NCBI GenBank assembly: GCA_035378985.1
Contig: DAOSUR010000006.1
Coordinates: forward strand, 62,001 to 126,000
Direction of reading: 5' to 3'
Source of the DNA: Anaerohalosphaeraceae bacterium
GTDB lineage: Bacteria > Planctomycetota > Phycisphaerae > Sedimentisphaerales > Anaerohalosphaeraceae
Length of the DNA: 64,000 nucleotides
The notes under the pieces are model-generated. The model saw nothing but the letters and a program-made list of their open reading frames with translations. It did no database searches and had not been told where the DNA came from. Below, piece after piece: positions 33,255 through 41,300 of this stretch; position 1 is the first letter of the stretch, and every line of letters begins with the position of its first letter. Made by a program: the position numbers and the translations under genes.

Positions 33255-34666
33255 CCCGGCGCTTCGGTTCTGGCCGTTTGAAAAAGCTGCTGCATTTTTT
33301 TGGTTATAGGCAGATAGTCTCTGGATACATCACGGCTTTCCATAGGGTCCAAATTCAAATTATACAGCTCAATCGGCGGATTCGACTCCTGAGCAAGATT
33401 CCGTCGAATCGCCTTCCATCGCCCCCTCCGCAGCGCCTGGATGCCGCCCGCCTCATGCAGTTCCCAATACAGATAAGAATGTTCTTTCTGCCGGTTTTCC
33501 TCGCCCAGCAGAACCGGCAGAAACGAGATGCCGTCCAGTCCCTCTTCCGGCTCCAATCCGGCCAGCTCCAGACAGGTCGGGTAAAAATCCCAAAATGCAC
33601 TCACATACTCCGTCCGTTTGCCCGGGCGAATCACCCCCGGCCAGCGGACGAGCATCGGCACCCGTATCCCCCCTTCATACAAATCCCGCTTAATCCCCCG
33701 CAGCGGCCCGCTGCTTTGGAAAAACCGCGGGTCTGCTCCGCCCTCCTGATGGGGTCCGTTATCGCTGGAGAAAAACACGACCGTTTTCTCATCAAGTCCC
33801 AATTCCTTCAGCACCGCCAGCAGCCGGCCGATTCCCTCATCCATCCGCGTAACCATCGCCGCATATCCCTTCTGCGGCTCAGGCCAATCTTCCTGCGCAT
33901 AAGGCCCCCAGTCCGGCACTTCCATCCCCTTGACCCCCGCTTCATTGTTCGCATGCGGAATCGTCAGGGCCAGATACAGAAAAAAAGGCCGGAAGGCATT
34001 TCGCCGGACAAACTTCTCCGCCTCCTCCATAAACAAATCATGGGAATAAACCGCCCGATTCGTTGAAACCCCGCCCGGATGATTCGGTCTTCCCGCCGGA
34101 CGCTCGACGACATTCGGCAGCGGCACCTTTTCTTCATTTCGCCACAAAAATTCCGGATAATAATTATGAGCATGCTGCTGATTCAAATAGCCGAAGAAAT
34201 AATCAAAACCCTGTCGAGTCGGAATTCCGGTCGAACCGGCCTCTCCGAGTCCCCATTTGCCGACGACCCCCGTTGTATAGCCCGCCTCCCGAAGCCGCTG
34301 AGCAATCGTGCTATCCTCCGGCAGCAGCGGCCTTCGGTCGTTGCCCCGTATTCGCGCATGTCCCGTGTGAAGCCCCGTCAAGAGACTGCATCGCGACGGC
34401 GCACAAACCGCACTGCCCGCATAATGCTGTGTAAAACGAAGCCCTTCCTGCGCCATCCGGTCCAGATTCGGCGTCTGAATCCGCTGCTGACCGTAGCAAC
34501 CCAAATCCCCATATCCGAGGTCATCCGCCAGAATAAACAGAATATTCGGCCGCTGAACAGGCAAACGCTCCGGTCCGCGTTTCCGTTCGGCACAGCCGGC
34601 CAGCCCCATCGCCCCCCCGCAGGCCGCCGCCGAAACGGCCTGCCGAAGAAAATCCCTCCGATTCAC
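33212..34666 (-). CDS. Sulfatase (S1 family), Tat-type signal lipoprotein-like
   Basis: A 484-residue type I sulfatase. The N-terminus has a Tat-like RRDFLRQ and a hydrophobic stretch ending in LAGC, so it may be an exported lipoprotein. Metal-binding ADDLGYGDLGCYG lies near residue 46, and the formylglycine site CAPSR lies in SAVCAPSRCSLLTG near residue 88. The start is GTG at 34666, which overlaps the upstream stop (GTGA). It is the last gene of the carbamoyltransferase/SxtJ set, and its 3' end overlaps hydE. The physiological sulfate ester is unknown. Confidence 0.88.
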   Translation of the reverse strand: MNRRDFLRQAVSAAACGGAMGLAGCAERKRGPERLPVQRPNILFILADDLGYGDLGCYGQQRIQTPNLDRMAQEGLRFTQHYAGSAVCAPSRCSLLTGLHTGHARIRGNDRRPLLPEDSTIAQRLREAGYTTGVVGKWGLGEAGSTGIPTRQGFDYFFGYLNQQHAHNYYPEFLWRNEEKVPLPNVVERPAGRPNHPGGVSTNRAVYSHDLFMEEAEKFVRRNAFRPFFLYLALTIPHANNEAGVKGMEVPDWGPYAQEDWPEPQKGYAAMVTRMDEGIGRLLAVLKELGLDEKTVVFFSSDNGPHQEGGADPRFFQSSGPLRGIKRDLYEGGIRVPMLVRWPGVIRPGKRTEYVSAFWDFYPTCLELAGLEPEEGLDGISFLPVLLGEENRQKEHSYLYWELHEAGGIQALRRGRWKAIRRNLAQESNPPIELYNLNLDPMESRDVSRDYLPITKKMQQLFQTARTEAPGYRFGAERTAADSD

Positions 34667-36102
34667 CTTGCCTTCTCCGCACCAAACACGATTTGGGCCA
34701 GATAGTCCGCTGCAACGCGATGCCCATCCGGACTCCAATGCTGGTCATACGTGTAATACGCCCAAACCCCCTCTTCAATCTTCTGCCGCAAAACCTCGGT
34801 CAAACTCACAAACCGAATCCCCTCGCTTTGACAGAATCCCTTGACAACCTGCTCAAAGACATCCATCGACGGGATAAGGTCCTCCAGCAGGGTTTCCGCC
34901 GGCGGCAGATTTTTTCGCCTGAGGGCCAAAAAGGCCCGCACCTGCTCCGCACGGAGCCGCTCCCTGACACTCTCCAAAAGCACGTGCGGCTTATCCGGCG
35001 CGTACACAATCACCAATTCCGCCCCCTGAGCGGAACAGAGTTCCTTCATCCGCCGCAGAGCGGCCCGCGTGTGTTCAAACGCCGCTGACCCGGCAAACTG
35101 CTCCGGACGCACCCAATGGTCCAGCACCCGCTTGAGTTCAAACGCATAAAAATGGCCTGAACCGGCGGGCACCTCCAGCGGCAGCCACGACACCGGATAC
35201 ATCGGATGAGAGGGCTGACGGAGTTTTTCCGGCGCATCCCAAAACCGCCGGCTCCCCACCGGCCCCAGCATCCGAATCAAAAATGTCTGAATCCGCCGCC
35301 GCAGCGGTGAGCCCTTGAATATCACATCCCCCAAAGAAGCCCGACCGGGCCTTTCGTCCCGCTGGAAATTGCTGTCCCGAAAATCATTGCCCTCGTACAG
35401 AAGACACAGCACCCACCGGGGCTTCAGCGCCAAACCGAACCGTTCGAGAACCTCCAGATACCCCGCCGCACTCGTGCCGGACATACCCAGATTATACACC
35501 GTTTTGCCCGTCGCCCGGCCCAGCAGCACCGGCCAGGCCTGCTCGTCCGACACGCTCGAACCTTCCGCAAACGAATCCCCCAGCACCACCACATCCGCCT
35601 TGTCTATCCGGGCGGGATTTCGGAACCCCCGACTGTCCGTGGAGAACACATAGCGCACCGGAGGATAGCCGCTCGGGGCATTCGGATAGGTAAACGCCGA
35701 CACCGGTTCATCGCTGAACACTCCCTCAATCCGCTGATGGGGGGGGCGGTGATAACTGGCCCCGACCTTCTGATAGGAACTTCGCTGTACAACCCGCAGC
35801 AGAATATCTGCAAATACCAGACAAAAAAGAACGGAAAGAACGACCGAAATTGTTTTAAACGCACCCTGCCGTCGCTGTTGGGGGGTCTTGACTTTGCCCA
35901 TCCAAATCCCCCACAGCAGCCAAAGCCCCATCGGCGTTAAAATCAGCTGTGCCGTCACCTGCCCCACACTGTAGCGGCCCAGCAGTACCTCCCGATGCTG
36001 CGCCACCCAGTAGGCCAGAGGCACCGGCTTTAAATACAGAACCGCCAGCCCCCCCGCAATCACCGCCGTCCAAAAAACTCTCCCCAAGGTCGGCCTGCTC
36101 AT
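34663..36102 (-). CDS. Membrane-anchored SGNH-hydrolase-like protein
   Basis: A 479-residue protein with three predicted N-terminal membrane helices (within residues about 5-110) and an exported SGNH/GDSL-like domain. The catalytic Ser motif is VVLGDSFAEGSS near residue 172, a second block is YEGNDF near residue 230, and the Asp/His motif is DQHWSPDGH near residue 460. Related proteins add or remove acyl groups on polysaccharides. The ATG at 36102 lies 14 bases after the DUF5989 gene. It may modify a glycan made or decorated by the neighbouring carbamoyltransferase set, which is an inference. Confidence 0.75.
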   Translation of the reverse strand: MSRPTLGRVFWTAVIAGGLAVLYLKPVPLAYWVAQHREVLLGRYSVGQVTAQLILTPMGLWLLWGIWMGKVKTPQQRRQGAFKTISVVLSVLFCLVFADILLRVVQRSSYQKVGASYHRPPHQRIEGVFSDEPVSAFTYPNAPSGYPPVRYVFSTDSRGFRNPARIDKADVVVLGDSFAEGSSVSDEQAWPVLLGRATGKTVYNLGMSGTSAAGYLEVLERFGLALKPRWVLCLLYEGNDFRDSNFQRDERPGRASLGDVIFKGSPLRRRIQTFLIRMLGPVGSRRFWDAPEKLRQPSHPMYPVSWLPLEVPAGSGHFYAFELKRVLDHWVRPEQFAGSAAFEHTRAALRRMKELCSAQGAELVIVYAPDKPHVLLESVRERLRAEQVRAFLALRRKNLPPAETLLEDLIPSMDVFEQVVKGFCQSEGIRFVSLTEVLRQKIEEGVWAYYTYDQHWSPDGHRVAADYLAQIVFGAEKAR

Positions 36103-36116
36103 CCTGCACCCACCTT

Positions 36117-36326
36117 CTAAAACAGCGGATACAAAAACGGCGCCACGGCCGTACCGCTCAGCAGAACAATCAGCCCCAACAGCAGCAGCATCAGCAGAAT
36201 CGGCAGAAGCCACCATTTTTTGTTGTGTTTGAGAAAATCAACAAACTCCGCCAACAGCGTGGTTCGGCCCTGCCGGGCCTGCTCTTCAAACTCTTTCCGC
36301 ACCGAAGAACCGCTGGACTCTGTCAT
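36117..36326 (-). CDS. DUF5989 small membrane protein
   Basis: A 69-residue protein with a charged N-terminal half (EFVDFLKHNKKWWLLPI) and one hydrophobic C-terminal helix. It matches the pattern of DUF5989 proteins, which commonly accompany SxtJ and carbamoyltransferase genes. The function is unknown. It lies between the SxtJ-like and SGNH genes on the same strand. Confidence 0.75.
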   Translation of the reverse strand: MTESSGSSVRKEFEEQARQGRTTLLAEFVDFLKHNKKWWLLPILLMLLLLGLIVLLSGTAVAPFLYPLF

Positions 36327-36350
36327 AAAATACCTTCCGAAATCGTCCTG

Positions 36351-36770
36351 TTAAAACTGGCGAAAATAGCGGCGGGCCGAAACCGAACGCGAACACCGCA
36401 CCCAATACGTCTGGGCCTGTTTGTCCCATCGGCAGTGCAACACATCCCGCCCCATCAGCCGAAACACCAGCCCGATTGGGGTCAGAATCCCGAAATAAAA
36501 CAGAATCATCACCGCATGACTGATCAGCCAGCCGATGGGAAAGCCGACCGCCGTCAGCAGGACATAAAACGGCCAAACCGCCTTAGGCACACTCAATCCG
36601 GCTGCAAACAGCAGCACCCCCGCCGCCGCCATTCCCCAGGCGGCCTTTGCAGGCAGTCCAAACCGCCAGTGCAGCAGATACCCGAGCACCGGCAGCATCA
36701 CCAGACACCCGAAGCCGAACTGCCGCAGCGTCTTCTCCGACGGCTTCCAGCTGATTTCCATCATCGCCAT
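36351..36770 (-). CDS. SxtJ-like membrane protein
   Basis: A 139-residue protein with about three hydrophobic helices and a basic C-terminal tail, resembling SxtJ. SxtJ is the protein of unknown function next to carbamoyltransferase SxtI in saxitoxin clusters and in many other bacteria. The ATG at 36770 follows GGAAGGA at good spacing; a TTG at 36791 overlapping the carbamoyltransferase stop is an alternative. Gene order carbamoyltransferase, SxtJ, DUF5989 is kept. Confidence 0.75.
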   Translation of the reverse strand: MAMMEISWKPSEKTLRQFGFGCLVMLPVLGYLLHWRFGLPAKAAWGMAAAGVLLFAAGLSVPKAVWPFYVLLTAVGFPIGWLISHAVMILFYFGILTPIGLVFRLMGRDVLHCRWDKQAQTYWVRCSRSVSARRYFRQF

Positions 36771-36787
36771 CGCGCCTATCCTTCCGC

Positions 36788-38650
36788 TCAATCCAAAGCG
36801 AACTTCGCCAGATATTCATCGACCTCGTACGACTGGGCCTGCGGCTGCCGCTCCTTCCGCAGCACCACATTTTCCATCACCAGCATATCCATATTGGTTG
36901 CCAAAAAACACCGGTACGCATTCTCCGGCGTACAGACAATCGGCTCGCCCCGCACATTGAAGCTCGTATTAATCACCAGCGGACAGCCCGTTTTTTCCTC
37001 AAAGCGCTTCAGAAGCCGATAATACCGCCCATGCCGCTGGGCATCCACCGTTTGAATGCGGGCTGAATAATCCACGTGAGTAATCCCCGGAACACAGCTG
37101 CGCCGCACCTTCAGCAGGTCCAGCCCAAACAGCCCGTCCGTCTTTTCCGTTGCAATCCGCTTTTCCTCCCGCACCGGCGCCACCAGCAGCATATACGGAC
37201 TGCTGCACCCGTCCCCCAGCCCGAAATACTCCGACGCCCGCTCCGCCAGGACGCTGGGAGCAAACGGCCGGAAGGATTCGCGGAACTTAATCTTCAGATT
37301 CATCTTTGACTGCATCTGCTCGTTCCGGGCATCGCCCAGGATGCTCCGCGAGCCCAGCGCACGCGGCCCGAATTCCATCCGCCCCTGAAACCAGCCGACC
37401 ACCTTCTGGTCAATCAGGGCATCCGAAACGACCTCCAGTAAATCCGATTCCCTCTCATAGACCTCGTAAACCGCCCCCTGCGAATCCAGATACGCCTTGA
37501 TTTCCTCCGTGGTAAAGGCCGGGCCCAGAAGCGAGCCGTTCTGCATATCCTGCGGGGCGGGCTTTCGCGGATTGTCCAGCAGCTGATGCCACACAAAGAG
37601 TGCCGCCCCCAGCGCCCCGCCCGCATCTCCCGCGGCCGGCTGAATCCAGATATGCTCAAACGGCCCTTCCCGCAAAATCCGCCCGTTGCCTACACAATTC
37701 AGCGCCACCCCGCCGGCCAGGACCAGATTCTTCATCCCCGTCTGCCGATGCGCATAACGGCTCATCCGCAGCATAATCTCTTCGGTGACCTTTTGAATCG
37801 AGGCCGCAATGTCCATCTCCCGCTGGGTAATCTGCGTTTCCGGCTTGCGGCGCGGCCCGCCGAACATTTCGTCAAATTTCGGACTGGTCATCACATCCGA
37901 ATAACAATAGGCAAAATAATCCAGATTCAGACGAAAAGAGCCGTCCTCTTTCAAATCAATCATTTCGGACATGATTTTGTCATAATAAATCGGCCTGCCG
38001 TACGGCGCCAGCCCCATCAGCTTGTATTCCCCTGAATTAACCCGAAAACCGGTAAAATAGGTAAAGGCCGAATACAGCAGCCCCAGCGAATGCGGAAACC
38101 GCAGTTCATAGAGCATCTCAATCCGATTGCCGCGTCCGGCCCCGATGCTCGCCGTAGCCCACTCCCCCACGCCGTCCATCGTCAAAATCACCGCCTCCTC
38201 AAACGGCGAGGGGAAAAATGCGCTGGCCGCATGCGATTCGTGATGCTCACAGAACAGATACCGGCCTTTATACTGAAAATCGAGGGCTCGGTCCATTTCC
38301 CGCGGCAGATGCAGTTTTTGCTTCAGCCACAGCGGGATGCTCATCAAAAATTGTTTAAATCCCCGCGGGGCATAGGCAATATAGGTCTCCAAAATCCGCT
38401 CGAACCGAACCAGCGGCTTTTCATAAAAAACCACATAATCGAGCTGCGACGCGTCAATTCCTTCCTCCTTCAGACAATAATGGACCGCATTCACCGGAAA
38501 ATTATGGTCATGCTTTTTCCGCGTGAACCGCTCTTCCTGCGCAGCGGCTGCGATTCGGCCGTCCACCACCAGCGCTGCCGCACTGTCATGGTAAAACGCT
38601 GAGATTCCCAAGATTCGAACCGGTTTTTTGTTTTCTTTTTGCTCTGACAT
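36788..38650 (-). CDS. Carbamoyltransferase (NodU/SxtI type)
   Basis: A 620-residue enzyme that would transfer a carbamoyl group from carbamoyl phosphate to a hydroxyl of an unknown acceptor. The N-terminal domain has GISAFYHDSAAALV, the His-rich EHHESHAASAF near residue 135 and TMDGVGEWAT near residue 157. The C-terminal YrdC-like/NodU_C part has GRMEFGPRALGSRSILGDAR near residue 425 and FRPFAPSVL. The GGTG-type ribosome binding site precedes the ATG. It heads a five-gene minus-strand set. Saxitoxin synthesis itself is not implied; the set is widespread in glycan or exopolysaccharide contexts. Confidence 0.9.
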   Translation of the reverse strand: MSEQKENKKPVRILGISAFYHDSAAALVVDGRIAAAAQEERFTRKKHDHNFPVNAVHYCLKEEGIDASQLDYVVFYEKPLVRFERILETYIAYAPRGFKQFLMSIPLWLKQKLHLPREMDRALDFQYKGRYLFCEHHESHAASAFFPSPFEEAVILTMDGVGEWATASIGAGRGNRIEMLYELRFPHSLGLLYSAFTYFTGFRVNSGEYKLMGLAPYGRPIYYDKIMSEMIDLKEDGSFRLNLDYFAYCYSDVMTSPKFDEMFGGPRRKPETQITQREMDIAASIQKVTEEIMLRMSRYAHRQTGMKNLVLAGGVALNCVGNGRILREGPFEHIWIQPAAGDAGGALGAALFVWHQLLDNPRKPAPQDMQNGSLLGPAFTTEEIKAYLDSQGAVYEVYERESDLLEVVSDALIDQKVVGWFQGRMEFGPRALGSRSILGDARNEQMQSKMNLKIKFRESFRPFAPSVLAERASEYFGLGDGCSSPYMLLVAPVREEKRIATEKTDGLFGLDLLKVRRSCVPGITHVDYSARIQTVDAQRHGRYYRLLKRFEEKTGCPLVINTSFNVRGEPIVCTPENAYRCFLATNMDMLVMENVVLRKERQPQAQSYEVDEYLAKFALD

Positions 38651-38797
38651 CGCTCACCTACAGCTGCTTTCGAAACATACTATATCTGCTCTATGATTTC
38701 CAGTCCGGATTTGTTTCTCAAAACCCTTTTTCCCTTCTTATTTTAACTAATAGACAGAGTATATCCTGTTTGTTTTTTCTTCTTTTGTTTCCTTCTC
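38651..38797. other. Intergenic stretch upstream of the carbamoyltransferase gene
   Basis: A short AT-rich divergent region that continues into the predicted small RNA. The carbamoyltransferase promoter must lie here, but no convincing -35/-10 pair was found on the minus strand. Confidence 0.4.
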
Positions 38798-38826
38798 TTG
38801 ACAATTCCAAAGAATTATGCCATAAT
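38798..38826 (+). promoter_or_regulatory. Strong sigma70-type promoter of the predicted small RNA
   Basis: Consensus TTGACA (38798-38803), a 17-base spacer and CATAAT (38821-38826). The predicted start is near 38833, 18 bases before a stable terminated hairpin. Confidence 0.75.
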
Positions 38827-38832
38827 AAGAGT

Positions 38833-38916
38833 ATTCTAATGCTCCTTCTGCCGCCTGCGGTTAGCCCTGCCAGGCCTCCCCGGCCTGGTCCTCCTTCTCC
38901 GCAGGCGGTTTTTTTT
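38833..38916 (+). ncRNA. Predicted small RNA with C-rich single-stranded segments and intrinsic terminator
   Basis: An about 84-base transcript is predicted from the promoter at 38798 to a U tract. Its outer stem is a perfect 10 bp (38851-38860 with 38899-38908), closing onto eight T residues (38909-38916). An inner perfect 7-bp hairpin (38870-38876 with 38882-38888) has loop UCCCC. The unpaired flanks include CTCCTTCT (38842-38849) and TCCTCCTTCT (38889-38898), which resemble the anti-Shine-Dalgarno end of 16S rRNA. It could be a trans-acting RNA that pairs with ribosome binding sites, or an attenuator for the DUF1638 gene that follows. No known family was recognised. Confidence 0.6.
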
Positions 38917-38971
38917 CTGCCCTCAATTCGTCCTTTTCAAAAACCGATTTTCTTTTACAATAATTCGTCTT

Positions 38972-39685
38972 ATGGCTCATTTGTACGCAATCGCCTGTAA
39001 AGCACTGAAACCCGAAATCGAGTTTTGCCTGGCCAAACAGCCGCCGAAAAACTCGCTGACGGTCGATTGGATGCAGCAGGGACTCCACAATACGCCGGAG
39101 GAGCTGCGGACCCAACTCCAGAAAAAGCTGGATGCTGTCCCGGATGCCGATGCCCTGCTGCTCGCCTACGGTTTGTGCGGCGGAGCCCTTCGCGGACTTC
39201 ACTGCCGCCGCCCTTTGGTCATCCCCCGTGCCCATGACTGCATCAGTCTGCTCTTCGGCTCCCGAGAAGCACACGAACAGTACGTTCGGGAACACCCCGG
39301 CTCCTACTTTTTCAGTGCCGGCTGGCTGCAGGAGGCCCCTGTCCCCTCCGCCCAGAACGACCGCCGTCTGCTGGAAGAATACACCGCTCTGTACGGACCG
39401 GACAATGCGGACTATCTTCTCCAAACCGAACTGGCCTGGCGGAAAAAATACAAACAGGCCGTCTATATCAGCTGGAACCTGCCGGACAGTGCCAAAGACC
39501 GCCGAATTGTTCAGGATTGTGCCGCCTATGCGGGCTGGAACTATACCGAAATCCAAGGCAGCCCCGACTGGCTCTGCCGGCTCCTGAACGGCCCGTGGAA
39601 TTCCGAGGACTTTCTCGTTTTGAACCCCAACCAGCCCGTCCCGGAAGACCTTTCCGGCCTCTGTCTGAGGGAACCGCAGCCATGA
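38972..39685 (+). CDS. DUF1638 protein
   Basis: A 237-residue cytoplasmic protein of the DUF1638 family; no biochemical function is established. The conserved patches ACKALKPEIEFCLA at the N-terminus, LLAYGLCGGALRGL near residue 62 and IPRAHDCISLLFGSREA near residue 83 are visible, with invariant-looking Cys residues that could bind metal. No Shine-Dalgarno sequence lies near the ATG, and the gene follows a predicted terminated small RNA, so expression may depend on readthrough or a leaderless start. It overlaps the metallophosphoesterase gene by four bases. Confidence 0.8.
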   Translation: MAHLYAIACKALKPEIEFCLAKQPPKNSLTVDWMQQGLHNTPEELRTQLQKKLDAVPDADALLLAYGLCGGALRGLHCRRPLVIPRAHDCISLLFGSREAHEQYVREHPGSYFFSAGWLQEAPVPSAQNDRRLLEEYTALYGPDNADYLLQTELAWRKKYKQAVYISWNLPDSAKDRRIVQDCAAYAGWNYTEIQGSPDWLCRLLNGPWNSEDFLVLNPNQPVPEDLSGLCLREPQP

Positions 39686-40671
39686 CGCTCCGCTACTTTC
39701 TTGTCTGCAAGATTCCGGCCTTTTTCTTCGTTTCCGCCGCTGTCTGCATCTTCGGCCTGGAAATCCTCCTGCTGACCTGCCGGCTCCGCCGTCTGAGCCC
39801 GCCTCGCTTTCTCACCCGCCGCCGAATCCTTCTCCTCCATCTCCTGACCCTCATCGGCCTGCTGTGTCTTTTGTGGGGAACTTTTGTCGAACCTTACCGG
39901 ATCCAAACGACCTTCATCACCATCCCAACCCCAAAGCTGCACGGCACATCGATCCGAATTGTCCAGATTTCCGACCTTCACTGCGACCGCAAACCGCGGC
40001 TGGAGCCCCGCCTGCCGGATGCAGTCAACCGGCTCAACCCTGACGTAGTCGTCTTTACCGGCGATGCACTCAATGACATCCGAGCCCTGCCCCTGCTGTA
40101 CCGGACACTCTCGGCCATCCGGGCCACGCTGGGCAAGTTCGCCGTTCGAGGCAATGTGGACAACCGGCTCTTCCCGGGAGTCCCGCTGTTTGAAAATACC
40201 GGTTTTGTCGAGCTGTCGATGGATGCGCTGATTCTCGAAAAAGACGGTCAATCCTTCGGTCTGTGCGGAATCGACCATGCCGAGGGCCGACGAAGCTGGG
40301 AGGCCGTCCGGCAGCTCCGGCCGGACCTGTTCAACATCCTGCTTTTCCACAACACCGACCTGGTGGATTATCTGGAGAAGACGCCGGTCGATTTGTACCT
40401 GTGCGGCCATACCCACGGCGGGCAAATCGCTCTGCCGCTCTGGGGGGCCCTCGTAACCCAGTCTCTGCACGGGAAAACCTACGAAGCTGGTCTCTACCGT
40501 AAAGACCGCTTTTATATCTATGTAAACCGCGGTCTCGGAATGACCGGCGGCTGGGCGCCGCGCATCCGCTTTTTAGCCCCGCCGGAAATCACCGTCTTCG
40601 ATATTGTCCCTCAGAATGCAACCCCATCATTAAAAACATCCGAACCAATTCGAGAGGAACCTGCTCCGTGA
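39682..40671 (+). CDS. Membrane-anchored metallophosphoesterase
   Basis: A 329-residue calcineurin-like phosphoesterase with hydrophobic N-terminal segments (about residues 8-30 and 50-70). The metal ligands can be read in VQISDLHCD near residue 96, FTGDALND near residue 123, RGNVDN near residue 155, LLFHNTD near residue 225 and CGHTHGGQI near residue 244. The usual GNHD reads GNVD here. The YkuE-like arrangement suggests a lipid or cell-envelope phosphoester substrate, which is not proven. The ATG at 39682 overlaps the DUF1638 stop; the downstream mntP gene overlaps it by four bases. Confidence 0.87.
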   Translation: MTLRYFLVCKIPAFFFVSAAVCIFGLEILLLTCRLRRLSPPRFLTRRRILLLHLLTLIGLLCLLWGTFVEPYRIQTTFITIPTPKLHGTSIRIVQISDLHCDRKPRLEPRLPDAVNRLNPDVVVFTGDALNDIRALPLLYRTLSAIRATLGKFAVRGNVDNRLFPGVPLFENTGFVELSMDALILEKDGQSFGLCGIDHAEGRRSWEAVRQLRPDLFNILLFHNTDLVDYLEKTPVDLYLCGHTHGGQIALPLWGALVTQSLHGKTYEAGLYRKDRFYIYVNRGLGMTGGWAPRIRFLAPPEITVFDIVPQNATPSLKTSEPIREEPAP

Positions 40672-41243
40672 ACTGCTGTGAATTTTTTATGATTGCCGCC
40701 ATTGCCGTCGCCCTTGCGATGGATGCCTTTGCCGTCTCCATCGTCAGCGGCTCTGTCTTTCGCCATCTTCATATCCGCCACGGCATCCGGATGGCCCTTT
40801 TCTTCGGGGCTTTTCAGTCCTTGATGCCGCTTTTAGGCTGGGCGGCAGGCAAAGGGCTCCAATCTCATATCCAGCCCTTCGACCACTGGCTGGCCTTCGG
40901 CCTGCTGACCTTCATCGGCGGCAAAATGGCGTTTGAATCCCTCAAAATCGGCAAAGTTGAAAAGGCCCCGTCCGACCCGTCCAACCTTATCGTCCTGCTG
41001 GCCCTGAGCATCGCCACGAGCATCGACGCCCTTGCTGTAGGACTGACGCTCTCGCTGGTTACCGAGCACATCTTTTCCTCCGTTCTGCTCATCGGTCTGA
41101 TTACCTTCGTCATCGCCCTGCTCGGCTGGGAAATCGGCAAACGCATCGGACGCTTCTTCGAAACGCAAATCGAGCTGGCCGGCGGTCTGATTCTCATCGG
41201 CATCGGCCTCAAAATCCTGCTCGAGCACCTTCTGTCCTCGTGA
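40668..41243 (+). CDS. mntP: Manganese efflux pump MntP
   Basis: A 191-residue inner-membrane protein with six predicted helices arranged as an inverted repeat. The two repeat signatures are ALAMDAFAVS near residue 14 and SIATSIDALAVGL near residue 107, each with a conserved Asp. It exports Mn(II) in related bacteria. It starts with GTG at 40668, overlapping the metallophosphoesterase stop. No yybP-ykoY-like riboswitch was recognised upstream; the gene appears to be translationally coupled instead. Confidence 0.9.
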   Translation: MNCCEFFMIAAIAVALAMDAFAVSIVSGSVFRHLHIRHGIRMALFFGAFQSLMPLLGWAAGKGLQSHIQPFDHWLAFGLLTFIGGKMAFESLKIGKVEKAPSDPSNLIVLLALSIATSIDALAVGLTLSLVTEHIFSSVLLIGLITFVIALLGWEIGKRIGRFFETQIELAGGLILIGIGLKILLEHLLSS

Positions 41244-41300
41244 GTCTGCCGAAAATTGCGCTTTATCGCCGTTTTGCGACCGCGTATAATCACAATTCCT

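Noticed and set aside
36788..38650. Evidence for a saxitoxin-type biosynthetic cluster
   Set aside because: Only the carbamoyltransferase and SxtJ-like genes resemble that cluster. No polyketide synthase, amidinotransferase or other toxin genes are present, and the pair is common outside toxin producers.
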